From positions 235,785,803-235,849,802 of the forward strand of contig OV884059.1 in NCBI GenBank assembly GCA_930367215.1: DNA of 64,000 nt, written 5' to 3'. Source of the DNA: Pollenia angustigena. Its lineage: Eukaryota; Arthropoda; Insecta; Diptera; Polleniidae. Of the stretch, positions 43,327 to 53,560 are shown piece by piece (positions within the stretch are counted from its first letter, which is position 1; every line of letters starts with the position of its first letter). A model generated the notes under the pieces. That model did no database searches. It saw only the letters and a list, made by a program, of their open reading frames with translations, and had not been told where the DNA came from. Both the position numbers and the translations under genes were made by a program.

Positions 43327-45125
43327 TAGTGTTCGCCTTATGGTCAAAATTCGACCATGATGTTTTTTGTAAATATGAAGAAAACATAATTCATCTAAGT
43401 ATATATGAATTTATTTGTTTCGAGCATTTATTTTTTTCTTCAAAGTAAATCGATTTGGCGTAAAGTAAATCGTGTATGATCTTGAGTGAGTGATAACCTA
43501 TAAGATAAAAAATTCGACCAATAAAGATAAAATTGTACATTAAACTGGGTGAATAAGAACATGTAAGGGGAGCTTTTTGGTACTTTTTCGTTCTACATCT
43601 GGTACTTTGATTAATTTCGTTAGTATTATGTGCTGTTTTCACAACACAAGTGACTGCACGTGTAGTGAAATTTATATGAAAAGCACTCAGTTGTTTGAGT
43701 GTACCAAAAAGCTCCCCTTACATGTTCTTATTCACCCAGTTTAATGTACAATTTTATCTTTATTGGTCGAATTTTTTATCTTATAGGTTATCACTCACTC
43801 AAGATCCTACAGCTATAATATTATGTTTCTAAGTTCTATATAATAGAAAATTTAAAAATGATCACATGAAGCACAGAAAAGTAAAAAAAAAGAAATTTAG
43901 TTTCCCATATTTCCCCTCTTTTTCTCCCCACAGAGCTTCGGTTGACAAACAAAGGAAGAAAGCGTTCTTTACAGTTTTGCCTGGTCTGATTTATATAGTC
44001 GAAATATTCGAAAACCGGTTTCTGAAAAATGTCGAATAATCGATCACCCTAACTTTTTATTATTTGATAATTGAAAATAAATTTTTATTTATTTATTTTG
44101 CATTTGTGTTAGTAACAATTTTGAAAGCTTATAAGTCTGAAATTATTGAACAGATTTTAATAAAATATACATTGTGCTCTTCTTTGAGTAAATACCTCTT
44201 AAATGGTGTATATTTTGTTGAAATCGGTTGACATACAGAGGAGGAAAGTGTTCTTAACTGTTTTGCCTTAGCCGATTTATATGTACTAGTGTTCGCCTAA
44301 TGGTCAAAATTCGACCATACATTTTCATGTTCATAAGAAGAAAACATAGTACATCTATGCATATATGAATTAACATGTTTCGTTAATTTTTCCCGTCTTA
44401 GTGGATCGATTTGGCGAGGGACCAACCTCCGTTTCATATTTTAACTTCCACGAGAGTTAATTTTATTTTCTAAGTTCAATATCATCAGAATTGATAAAAC
44501 AAAAAAGTATCAAAAAATCTCCTTAATAGATTCAGAATCAGGATATTGCAAGTTTAATTTTATTTTTTAATGTCTAATATTAACGAAAATTTATCAATGT
44601 ACCAGATGTTGAACGAAAAAGTACTAAAAAGCTCCCCTTACATGTTCTTATTCCCCCAGGACCATGCATTTTTAATTTTATCTTTATAGGTCGAATATTA
44701 ACAAAGAAAAAATAAAAAATAACCAACATTTTTAATCTCATAGGGTTTCATTCACTCAGGACCATGCACCTATAATATAACGTTTCTAAGATAAATATTA
44801 TAGAAAATTTAAAAATGATCACATTCCATTTTCCGACTTTATATAGTCGAAATATTCGAAAACCGGTTTCTAAAAAATATCGAATAATCGACAACCCTAT
44901 TTTTTTATTATTTGATAATTGAAAAAAACAAATTTTTTGTATTTGTGTTAGTAGCAAATTTGAACGCCTATAACTCTGAAATCATTGAACAGATTTTAAT
45001 AAAAAAATATGTTGTGCACTTCTGAGAGTAAATAGCTTTCAAATGGTGTATATTTTGTTCAAATCGGTTGACATACAGAGGAGGAAAGTGTTCTTAACTG
45101 TTTTGCCTTAGCCGATTTATATATT
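43327..45125 (+). repeat. large direct duplication with hairpin heads
   Basis: TAGTGTTCGCCT.ATGGTCAA then AATTCGACCAT occurs at 43327 and 44286, each followed by TATATGAATT and GATCGATTTGGCG-like boxes. A 65-bp block ending TTTTGCCTTAGCCGATTTAT closes both halves (44218-44282 and 45058-45122). AGTCGAAATATTCGAAAACC is also present in both (43998, 44845). So an element of about 0.85-0.95 kb is duplicated in tandem. TGGTCAAAATTCGACCA is a short palindrome. Non-coding. Confidence 0.65.
43479..43806. repeat. perfect 105-bp inverted repeat
   Basis: 43479-43583 (starting GATCTTGAGTGAGTGATAAC) and 43701-43806 are inverse copies that I read as identical, around a 117-bp spacer. It lies only in the first half of the duplication; a diverged single arm is at 44630-44765. 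Confidence 0.8.
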
Positions 45126-46015
45126 TAATTCAAAATAAAAATTTAAAAAGAATTTTTAAGCCTTGCAAGTTCTTTATTAAAAATTTATTTTGTGATAGGT
45201 TTATCTATCGGTAACACCAACGGGCTTTACTGACACAACTTCGACGTATGACTTTATTCCTCCCTGATTTTTAAAATCAGTAACAGAATTATTTGGTGGC
45301 CCCATGTAGTTAAGATCGTTTTCAACATCCCTCCAAAAATTCTATATACTGTTTTTTTATAAACTCCCCTCGGTTTTGCAAGGCAATTTTTATGTATTTG
45401 TAATAGGAGGAATGGGGAAAGAGAAGAATTTCCCGCGGATTTTTTTTCATGATTGGACTGAAAATGTTTTATACGAGTTGCGCAGAGTTTAGTGTAAAAT
45501 TTGTCTTTTCATACGTTTTTTTTTTTAAATACTGTGAGTATGACTACATAAATTTACAGTGCGGCCTCGATTAACCTTCATTCGATTTACCGGCTACAAA
45601 TTTTTTTTGCATCAATTTAATTTTTGTTTTTGCAACGACCACCTCTATATCCGACCATACCTCTGTTATCCGGAATAATTTTCGTGTACTTTTGAGCAAA
45701 AAAAAAAATGTGAATAAAATAAAGAAATGGAATAGCCCCGCAGTACTGGATGAATGTATTGTTCACGGATTTCTGATACTTTTACTTTTTTCTCATATTA
45801 TTAAAACATGTACATTAGGGTGTTTCTTTTAGATGAGATTTCATTCGACTTTGCTAACGTCCCGAGTATTGATAATCTGAAAGTTATAAGTATCAAATTT
45901 TAAGAAGATTGAAAATGGAGAACAATGTTTTACGCTTGTAACTAATAAAAACGTTAAGTTTTGCAAAACCGCGATGTTAATTGTAAATAAAACAAAAAGT
46001 TTTCAGAGAATTATC

Positions 46016-46640
46016 TTAATATTTTTTATTATGATGCTCGCCAATGCTTCGGTGGCATACCTCTATCCGATGGTCCATATTGTCAATGACTCTAAGACAT
46101 AATTGAGTTTCAATGTCGTAAATGTGCCGAATTAGCTCATCCTTAAGCTCTTGAATTGTTCTTGGATTATTGACGTACACTTGTTCTTTTAAATATCCCC
46201 AAAGAAAGAAGTGCAACGATGTCGAATCCAATGATCGTGGCAGCCAATTAACATTGCCACGACGTGAGATAACACGTCAATAGAATTTCTCGCACAAAAG
46301 AGCCATTGATTCGTTGGCAAGACATATTGTCCAGGTCCATATCGTATATTTCTGGTCACAAGAAGTCCGTTATTATCTCGCGATAGCGAACACCGTTAAC
46401 GCTAACTGCTTGGCCGACCTCATTTTCGAAGAAGTACGGCCCGATGACGCCGCCAGTCAGAACGAACTAAGCTTGCATGCACAAGTGTTTTACATTTCCT
46501 ACATATCCGGTTTGCTGAAATTTGCACACAATTCTCCCGATTGTGGACACATTTGGTCAATTTCGCTGACCAAAAAAATCACGAAGTGCAAAAAATTCAT
46601 TTTGATTTGAACGCTCATTTTCGTAAAACAACCATCTTAA
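46016..46640 (-). pseudogene. mariner-type (IS630-Tc1) DDE transposase remnant, copy 1
   Basis: Minus strand: ANESMALLCEKFY then RVISRRGNVNWLPRSLD, then STSLHFFLWGYLKEQVYVNN and PRTIQELKDELIRHIYDIET, ending HRIEVCHRSIGEHHNKKY. The common form is NWPPRSCDLTPLDFFLWGYL, where the D of SCDLTP is the second or third catalytic acid region; here it reads SLDSTS. Upstream decayed blocks (GRTSSKMRSAKQLALTVFAI) correspond to FFE.E.GQAV.VNGVRYRE in other frames. Several frameshifts and stops. Relatives at 52310-52560 and 56670-58345. Confidence 0.7.
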
Positions 46641-46744
46641 AGCGATGCTCAATTATGTACCTCTCCATGGTTGAATTTGTAAAACACTGAAACAAAGAAA
46701 TGTCAATTTAAGTTAGGCAAAAAACTTGACCTTAAAGTGATACT

Positions 46745-47215
46745 CACAATTAACATCGTGCATTGCGGTTGGGCCGGCGTTTAGATACTATAGATACATT
46801 TCAAAAGTTGTTCAGCATTTTTCGCAAGTTCGAACAGAGTACAAGGCATAATGGATTATCTTTTCTGTTCCCAGTGCCGTCCATTACGGAAAATCGAGGT
46901 TCACAATTAACATCGCGCATTACGGTTGGACGACCCTTTAGATACTATAGATACATTTCAAAAGTTGTTCAGCATTTTTCGCAAGTTCGAACAGAGTACA
47001 AGGCATAATGGATTATCTTTTGTGTTCCCCGTGCCGTCCATTACGGAAAATCGAGGTTCACAATTAACAGCGTGCATTACGGTTGAACGACCCTTTAGAT
47101 ACTATAGATACTTTTCAAAATTTGCTCAGCATTTTTCACAAGTTTGAACAGAGTACAAGGCATAATGGATTATCTTTTCTGTTCCCGGTGCCGTCCATTG
47201 CGGACAATCGAGATT
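46745..47215 (+). repeat. three 157-bp tandem repeats
   Basis: CACAATTAACATCG starts units at 46745, 46902 and 47059, exactly 157 bp apart; each contains TTTAGATACTATAGATAC, TTCGAACAGAGTACAAGGCA and ends CCGTCCATTACGGAAAATCG then AGGTT. The last unit ends in the pogo-like terminus (GCGGACAATCGAGATTTTAC). So each unit ends with a degenerate terminal repeat. The period is not a multiple of three; the open frames are incidental. Confidence 0.85.
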
Positions 47216-47221
47216 TTACTG

Positions 47222-48277
47222 TGTATTTAATTTTTGGACTTGTAATTTATGTGTCATCTTTAAAAAGATGAAAAAGTTTCAAGGTTTATTTCAAAGAAAT
47301 TGTGCTAAAAGCTAACAAACTGGCCGACCATAAATTGAGCACGTTTTGTTGGTGCGGAAAAATATTGCTCAGCATTTAATAAATTTTATACAAATTATTA
47401 AAAAATATTCAATAAAATTTTTATTCAAAATTCTGCGGTTAGGAAAAAATTTACATAAAAATGGTGAAGTTGACAAACGATTCAGCCCAACCGAATATAT
47501 GTACATATCTTTACCTAAAACGCAAAAAGCCCTACTAACATTTTGAAAATTTTAAAGCAAAAGCAACAACTATTTTAATATTGCATACTATGTAAACTGT
47601 TAGGTCTTAAAGCGTTTGTTTTTTGTTAATAAAGCCGCTAATTTTCTTTTGGAAGATTTTGAACATTTTGTTGATGCAATAAACCGGAATCAATGAAAAA
47701 GTCTATTTTTAATTTTTGGTTAGTGAGAGTCTTTTGCTTTTGAGATTACGATATGTAGAACTCGGGTCTATTTTAATATTATTTATTTATATTTTTCATG
47801 TAGTGTTCTATATTGTTATGTGTTAAAGACATCAAATAATAAAGAAAATAGAAACAAAATACACAAATAGCAAAAAAAAAAAAAAAAAATCAGCACAATT
47901 TGAATGCTACCACCACCTAACGCTGTTTTTGCTATTAAATGGCCACCTCTAAGCACAAAATTTTATATAAATATTTATTTATAGTATATAGTTTAAAGTG
48001 GCATAGTATATAATCGTACAAAATTTATTTTTTCTGTTTTATTTAATTGTGTGAACATTTTCCTCCACATGTAAGTTCCTACATTAGCACCCTATAGTTT
48101 GGATCAAAAGAAAAGCACAAAATAATATTAACGTTCCTTTATTAAAAGGCAAAATAGAAATAACCTAAATATCAAAAGATAGCCAATACCAAGGGCCAAC
48201 TTGCATGCCATATCTATCAAAATTTACAAAAATCACGTTAATGTTTTTTTGTTGTTGTTTATTGACAGTTTTCCTTA
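47222..48277. other. no gene seen
   Basis: AT-rich with an A-run at about 47873. No delimited repeat, no convincing frame. Confidence 0.3.
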
Positions 48278-48734
48278 TAGCCTTTTCACACTTGTCAACA
48301 TTTAACATTTAACATCAATTTGCGAAAATGTTGGAATTTTCCCATAAGAAAAACATAGGGCTAAAAATCAAAATTTTTACAGAATGTTACTATCTCATTT
48401 TGTTCCCTTTTACATTTTTCGATTATTTTAGTGTAATCACTAGAAAAGTGGCAATAAATTCTGTTATTATTGTGGCATCACTGACAAAATGGCAGTTGCT
48501 TTGAAAGCAGCGTTACCATTTCTCAAGTTTTTCCTTTTTTGCAAGCCTTATTTTGCTTAATTTTGCTTAAATTATTAAACAAAATGAATTAGAAATACAT
48601 TTTGATGTTATCTCTTAAAATGTTGTTACTTTTGTAGAAAAAAAGTATTTAAAAAAAAATAAAAGTTTTTTTTTCAGAAATGGTGACATTTTTTGTTAAT
48701 GGTAAATGTTAGATGTTTCAAGTGTGAACTCGTA
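48278..48734. mobile_element. PIF/Harbinger-like foldback, TSD TTA/TTT
   Basis: Left TAGCCTTTTCACACTTGTCA then ACATTTAACATTTAACAT; right inverse ATGGTAAATGTTAGATGTTT then CAAGTGTGAACTCGTA. TTA before, TTT after. Shares TTCACACTTG with the element at 50424. Confidence 0.6.
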
Positions 48735-48796
48735 TTTCACTTTTTCAACATCTTCCATGCGTTCCTCCGAAATGTATGCAAGTGTACAAAGGGTAT

Positions 48797-49006
48797 TAGG
48801 GTTTAAAAAACTGCAGTCGAAACCAAAACCTGTCGATTAAAAAACGAAAAGTTTACGTACAACTTTCCCTTTTTGAGTTGGTTTGACAGCGACTGTTTGC
48901 ATTTAATGAATCCAAATTAAAAGCAACCGTTTTTTTTTGCTAATGACAAATACGGGAGTGGAAGAAATGGCAGTTTTTCACTTTAACTAAAGTTTTTTAA
49001 ACACTG
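48797..49006. mobile_element. hAT-like MITE H2 copy 2
   Basis: Starts TAGGGTTTAAAAAACTGCAG then TCGAAACC and ends AAAGTTTTTTAAACACTG. Interior boxes (GCTAATGACAAATA, GGAAGAAATGGCAGTTTTT) are the inverse of those at 28749-28951. No clear target duplication remains. Confidence 0.5.
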
Positions 49007-49044
49007 GTTTTACTTAGTGCCGGTTCCCACACGTCAAGTTTGAC

Positions 49045-49678
49045 CAGTGTTCCCAGTTTTGGGTATTTATCCCCAAATTGGGTATTTATTTGTAACTGGG
49101 GATACAAATTTCGTTAAAATCCCCAGGGGATTTTTTGGGGAAAACACTTTTTTTCGCTGGGGCTTTTTGGGAATAATATATTTTTATAAATTTCATTTTT
49201 GCAATGGCAAGACCGATTTGGTCAAGATGTGGATACAAATTTTAGTCTTGAACTTGCTGTGGCAAATTTATCCAATAATCTCAAATTCACTTTTTAAACA
49301 AACAACATGTAAAACAAAATTGCATTGGTTTATGAATTAGAAGATTATGATTCCCTAGTTTTGGAAATGATAAATATGTATTGACGCATAACTATTTTTC
49401 TTTTGCGTTTTTACGTTACCCTTGTAACATACTATGCATGTGTACATAGATACGTAGAACTCAAATAATAAATAACATTAGTTTTAATTATATAACACAA
49501 ATGGATTTATTTAAATTAATTGATTTATGCATATTTTTCTTTTGACATAATATTATTTATTTTAGTTTTTAAAAAAATGTGGGGATTTTTGGGGATATGA
49601 AAATGGCTATTTTGGGGATTTTCGGGGATGAAAAATCACAAATTGGGGATAAGGCTTAAAATAAAACTGGGAACTCTG
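49045..49678. mobile_element. hAT-type element H4, 634 bp, perfect 8-bp TSD
   Basis: Starts CAGTGTTCCCAGTTTTGGGT and ends AAAATAAAACTGGGAACTCT then G. AGTTTGAC is duplicated exactly at 49037-49044 and 49679-49686. Subterminal GGGGATTTTTGGGGA words. The host is a short GTGCCGGTTCCCACACGTCA sequence preceded by TTA at 49014-49016, perhaps the left part of another Harbinger-like foldback whose other end was not found. Confidence 0.85.
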
Positions 49679-49790
49679 AGTTTGACTCGTCAAGTCTTCA
49701 GCTTTTAGGAGAGAAGGGAAAAGAGAATCCCATTTCTTTTCCCCTCTCTCCTATTTTGTTGTTTAATTATGTTTTTATTTAGCCCACAAG

Positions 49791-51302
49791 CAGGGCTGGC
49801 AGATTTGACGATTTTTTGTTCCGAAGTTAGCAAAGTGCCGATTTGCAGTGTTTTTTCTAAAAAGTGATGATTTTTTTAGTCACCAAATTCCGAATTAAAC
49901 ATTTAATTTTCTGACACGATCGTTTTTTAATCATGGAACAGCCGTTCATTGATAAGAGCGGAAGGCGGAACGTTTTCGAGCGTCAACGTGTTTTCACGAA
50001 GAGTAGAGATAGCTTTCTTGTTTAATAAAACCCACAAATTATAACCAAAAATACCAAAAAATAGCTAAATTGCCATTATTAATTAACAATAGCGGCAAAC
50101 TTCACAATTAAACGAGCTGTCAAAATTGGTTTTCCAATTGGAAAGCGTTGAGGCCGCTCTAAAAACTAGAAAACGCATGCCGCTTTTGTTTAGGTACGGC
50201 CGTAATAAATATGCAAGTCTTAAGAAAATCTTTGTATGATTATTTTCAGATTAAAAAAACAATAATATAACACTTTTTTATCTTTCGTTAAACCCTTATC
50301 GAATGAACCTTTTACGACTCTCTGTATAAATCATATTTCAACAATTATACGGCGAACATTTCACGAGCAGTATGATTATATCTACATAAGTTTCATACGT
50401 TTCTTGGAATGAAAGACTCGTTATACTATGTTCACACTTGGGTTTTTAAACGCGTTTAAGCAGCTTGAACGTGATTAAGCTCTAATCACTTCAAAATCGA
50501 GATGATTACCCATACATTGAAGTGATTTGTTAATCACTTCAAATTGACTTGATTACAACTAAATCACTTCATAAACCACATAAAATCGACTGAACATACC
50601 TCAAACTGAGTATAATGTAGAATCGCCAACATGATCGTGTATAACCGGCCACGATTTCTGCTTAATGTTTTTATTTTTTCCCTTAAATAATTCATAAATT
50701 TTCACAATTTCATCATTAAAATGATTAAAATAATTTTCTGATAACTTTATATAAAGCATTTTTATCCATTTTTAATACTTTAAATAAATATAAATTTGTT
50801 CGTTGTGTTTTTTTTTTCTTAATCATCTGTCATCTTAATCATCTCAAATGTAGTGTGAACGGCTTTGATTAACTTAATCAACATTTTGCTTAAACGCGTT
50901 TAAAAACCCAAATGTAAACATAGCATTAGATAATCTTTACCCACGTTTTAAACGATTCCCACAACGATTGAAGAAGCGTCTTTCGCTGCGCTTCGGAAGA
51001 ATCTCAGTCGTGTAACAGTATTTCCCGTGTGAGGAATCTTCTACGATTAAAAATAGCGGTCATCGACGATCAAAGACGGTCTTCATGAGACTTCCAGTAT
51101 ATTTTACACGATTGAAAATACTTGCTGGGAATGAAGTAATTATGTTTTTGTTTGAATGTTTTTTGTTTATAAAAATCGAACAAACATTTTTATAAAAAAA
51201 CAAAATTTTAGATTGTCCGATTTTTCGAAACGTGAAAAACGATTTTTTTTATTTTTTCTCAGGAAATTGATGATTTCCTTTCAAATTTATCTGGCAGCCC
51301 TG
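49791..51302 (+). mobile_element. hAT family H1 copy C, perfect 8-bp TSD
   Basis: Starts CAGGGCTGGCAGATTTGACG and ends CAAATTTATCTGGCAGCCCT then G. CCCACAAG is duplicated exactly at 49783-49790 and 51303-51310. This copy defines the family; H1-A and H1-B share both ends. It carries a Harbinger-like foldback at 50424-50925. No transposase frame in 1.5 kb. Confidence 0.9.
50424..50925. mobile_element. PIF/Harbinger-like foldback, TSD TTA, nested in H1-C
   Basis: Arms TACTATGTTCACACTTGGGT then TTTTAAACGCGTTTAAGCA and inverse ending AATGTAAACATAGCA. TTA at 50421-50423 and 50926-50928. The inner arms repeat ATTAAG.TAATCA words. Confidence 0.8.
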
Positions 51303-51310
51303 CCCACAAG

Positions 51311-52103
51311 TGTTGTATGTATAGATATTTCTTATTTAATTTTGCAAAAATATAATAGGTACATAAATAAAATGTTTAAGATTTCCCTAAATATTATTTA
51401 GAAGACAAACTAGAAAATAGTTAAGAAAAATAAAAGAAACCAAATGAAAACTTCTTCTACGTAACAAAATAAAATTAGTTTTAAATACAAATCGTCTGAC
51501 TTAAGGTCATGGAAACATAATGAGCGTTTTTTTCTTTCTTTTTCACAACAATAATAAGAAAAATTAATAATTACGCTGGTCTAGACTTGCCAACTGGCCA
51601 GTTTTCGCCGGGACAGTCCAGTTTTAGAGTGGAATGTCCCGTGTCCCGTCGATACTCTGAACTGGACGCCATTTGTCCCGTTTTTTGAATAACTTTTTAA
51701 TTACCTGGCACAACAAATCAAACAAATCGAGAGCTTTAGCACTTATTTTAGTACTAAATTTTTTTTTTCAGCAGAACTTGATTTTTTTCAGTTATATATT
51801 TTATAAGGCTTTTTTGCAAAAAATAAATTCGAAAAATAAAAAATGTTGAATATAATAAAGTAACGTATGAAAAGAAATAATTCCCAGTTTCTATTTGATA
51901 AAATAATATGTTTATACTTTTTCACTTCTAAAAAACAAAAAACTCAAATACATATGTATGTACATACATTCATATGTATGTATGTACTAACAAATGTAAT
52001 TATTTTCTGTAATTCTTAGCAACTGAATAAAAATTTATTAAAATAAATAAAAAAAAAACAATTAATATCCCTTTAAAGGACGGTTTTTGTTTCCTATTAG
52101 TTT
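51311..52103. other. no gene seen; GC patch near 51590
   Basis: 51583-51690 has CCAACTGGCCAGTTTTCGCC, GTCCAGTTTTAGAGTGG and GGAATGTCCCGTGTCCCGTC, partly self-complementary and probably the end of an unidentified element. A TATGTATGTACATACATT patch is at about 51955. Otherwise AT-rich. Confidence 0.3.
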
Positions 52104-52300
52104 TTACGCAAAGAAATCGCTTATGTTCTTTTGGTATGTGCTTTGTTTTACCATTTTAAGAACAGCCTTTTCTTTGAGATTATTCAAAACCCTTATTTCA
52201 GTTTGGTCGACCTTTTCATTTTCAGCACATTTTAAGGCTTTATTTAATGCTTCCATTGTTTCCTTGTGTTTTATTACGATTTCTGGCTGTTTTAAATGGT
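52104..52300 (-). pseudogene. possible pogo/Tigger-type transposase C-terminus
   Basis: Minus strand reads IVIKHKETMEALNKALKCAE, NEKVDQTEIRVLNNLKEKAV and KQSTYQKNISDFFA then stop at 52104. A short acidic/helical tail ending in QKNISDFF fits the PCNA-interacting motif (Q-x-x-hydrophobic-x-x-F-F) known at pogo transposase C-termini. The upstream half of the open frame (before about 52300) derives from the adjacent mariner-type remnant and is a chance fusion. Confidence 0.4.
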
Positions 52301-52309
52301 GGTTAAATT

Positions 52310-52560
52310 TTAAGGACCGATATTGATTTTGAACAAGACACACATTACTTAGAAAATTATTGTCATTTCTTTTTATTATGAATGTTTTGGAATGGTTGAA
52401 TTATGTATGGAACAAAATATCGGCCAAATGGCAGCCGCGACTCCGGCGGCACACTTCCGATGGTCCTAATTTTCGGTGACGTTGAGGCATGTTTGAGATT
52501 CTATACCGTTAATCTGCCGAATTATCTCATCCTTTAGCTCTTGAATTGTTCCGAACACCA
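52310..52560 (-). pseudogene. mariner-type transposase remnant, copy 2
   Basis: Inverse of the C-terminal part of the transposase at 56780-57103: TTGAATTGTTCC..., GAATTATCTCATCCTTTAGC, TCCGATGGTCC and GCGGCACAC.TCCGATGG boxes are shared, ending with the same 3' flank (AAATTTAACC and AATATCGGTCCTTAAAATTT). Frameshifted. Confidence 0.55.
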
Positions 52561-52743
52561 TTCACAGTAACTGCCTGGAAAAAATACGGGCCGATATTTC
52601 CGATTGTATTTTCCAATATTTTATGAATTTTTAAAAAAACAAACATTTCGAAACTTTGATAAACAAATTATTTTTTTTCCAAAAAAAAAATTATGTTTCT
52701 AAGACGACTGCGCATTAGACTGGTCGCAATTTTTTTTTTTTTT

Positions 52744-53353
52744 AATTTAATTGTTTGCGCTGCTTAAAATATGAGGTTTGGTGTAAGAAATCATGATCTA
52801 ATTTTTCAGGTCAATCCGACGGTGCCTAGCCGTGCCGGGTGGGGCCCAAAGTTCCCCATATTATAAAAAACATCTTTTCTATCAGATCTTTATAGTTATA
52901 CTAGTTGAAAAGCCAAAAATCAAAAATATGGCTTCGTTACGATCTTCCGCAGAGAAAGTACTTCAAGTGTGCCAAATTTCATCGTTTTTGAGTTGCGCGA
53001 ACATATGTTAATCTATCTATACAATATATATTTTTTTAGTATGTCAGGATGTTTGCATGTATGTCCTATTCTTTCCGCAACTTTCTGAAGCCATCTGATG
53101 ACATCGGAAGCTGAAATTTGGCACACTTGAAGTACTTTCTCTGCGGAAGATCGTAACGAAGCCATATTTTTGATTTTCGGCTTTTCAACTAGTATAACTA
53201 TAAAGATCTGATAGAAAAGATGTTTTTTTTTTATAATATGGGGAACTTTGGGCCCCACCCGGCACGGCTAGGCACCGTCGGATTGACCTGAAAAATTAGA
53301 TCATGATTTCTTACACCAAACCTCATATTTTAAGCAGCGCAAACAATTAAATT
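52744..53353. repeat. near-identical 240-bp palindrome
   Basis: Left arm 52744-52981 and right arm 53112-53353 are inverse copies differing, by my reading, only in the length of one A run and one substitution. Arms include GTCAATCCGACGGTGCCTAG then CCGTGCCGGGTGGGGCCC. The 130-bp spacer contains AACTTTCTGAAGCCATCTGA. It lies inside repeat K, of which copy 1 (32690-33310) lacks it. No coding. Confidence 0.85.
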
Positions 53354-53560
53354 TAAATTTAAATATTAGAAAAAAGTTTATTGCGGAATTTCGGTTTTTT
53401 TTTAGTAATTTTAATAAACTAAACCGTTTTTGAGTTACGCTAACATATGTTGTGCAACCTCCTCCATTTTCGAAATAACGGCATATCTCGAAAACCAGAG
53501 CTAACCTAAAAAATCGGTTAGCACCACTGGGTTCAGCGTACCCGAATTAGGTAAAAACTA
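53354..53560 (+). repeat. repeat K, copy 2 (right part)
   Basis: ATATGTTGTGCAACCTCCTC, ACGGCATATCTCGAAAACCA and TTCAGCGTACCCGAATTAGG match 32956-33045 and 33300-33315. The left part of the same repeat is at 52620-52735. Confidence 0.6.

Larger units (their letters stand above)
45557..47221. mobile_element. pogo/Tigger-like element with a nested mariner-type remnant
   Basis: Left end CAGTGCGGCCTCGATTAACC preceded by TA; right end CAATCGAGATTTTACTG, whose inverse CAGTAAAATCTCGATTGTCC matches the left-end pattern. A second box of the same kind (TATCCGACCATACCTCTGTT then ATCCGGAA) is subterminal. The right 470 bp are a 157-bp tandem array of terminal sequence. No pogo transposase is seen; a different transposase remnant occupies 46016-46640. 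Confidence 0.65.

Noticed and set aside
46314..46610. 98-codon plus-strand frame MARHIVQVHIVYFWSQEVRY
   Set aside because: It is the antisense shadow of the mariner-type transposase relic on the minus strand.
46745..47215. 157-bp repeats considered as a satellite or CRISPR-like array
   Set aside because: Units are contiguous and end in a transposon terminus; only three copies.
51950..51990. ATGTATGTACATACAT palindrome considered as an operator
   Set aside because: Microsatellite-like; similar tracts occur at 20700 and 21485.
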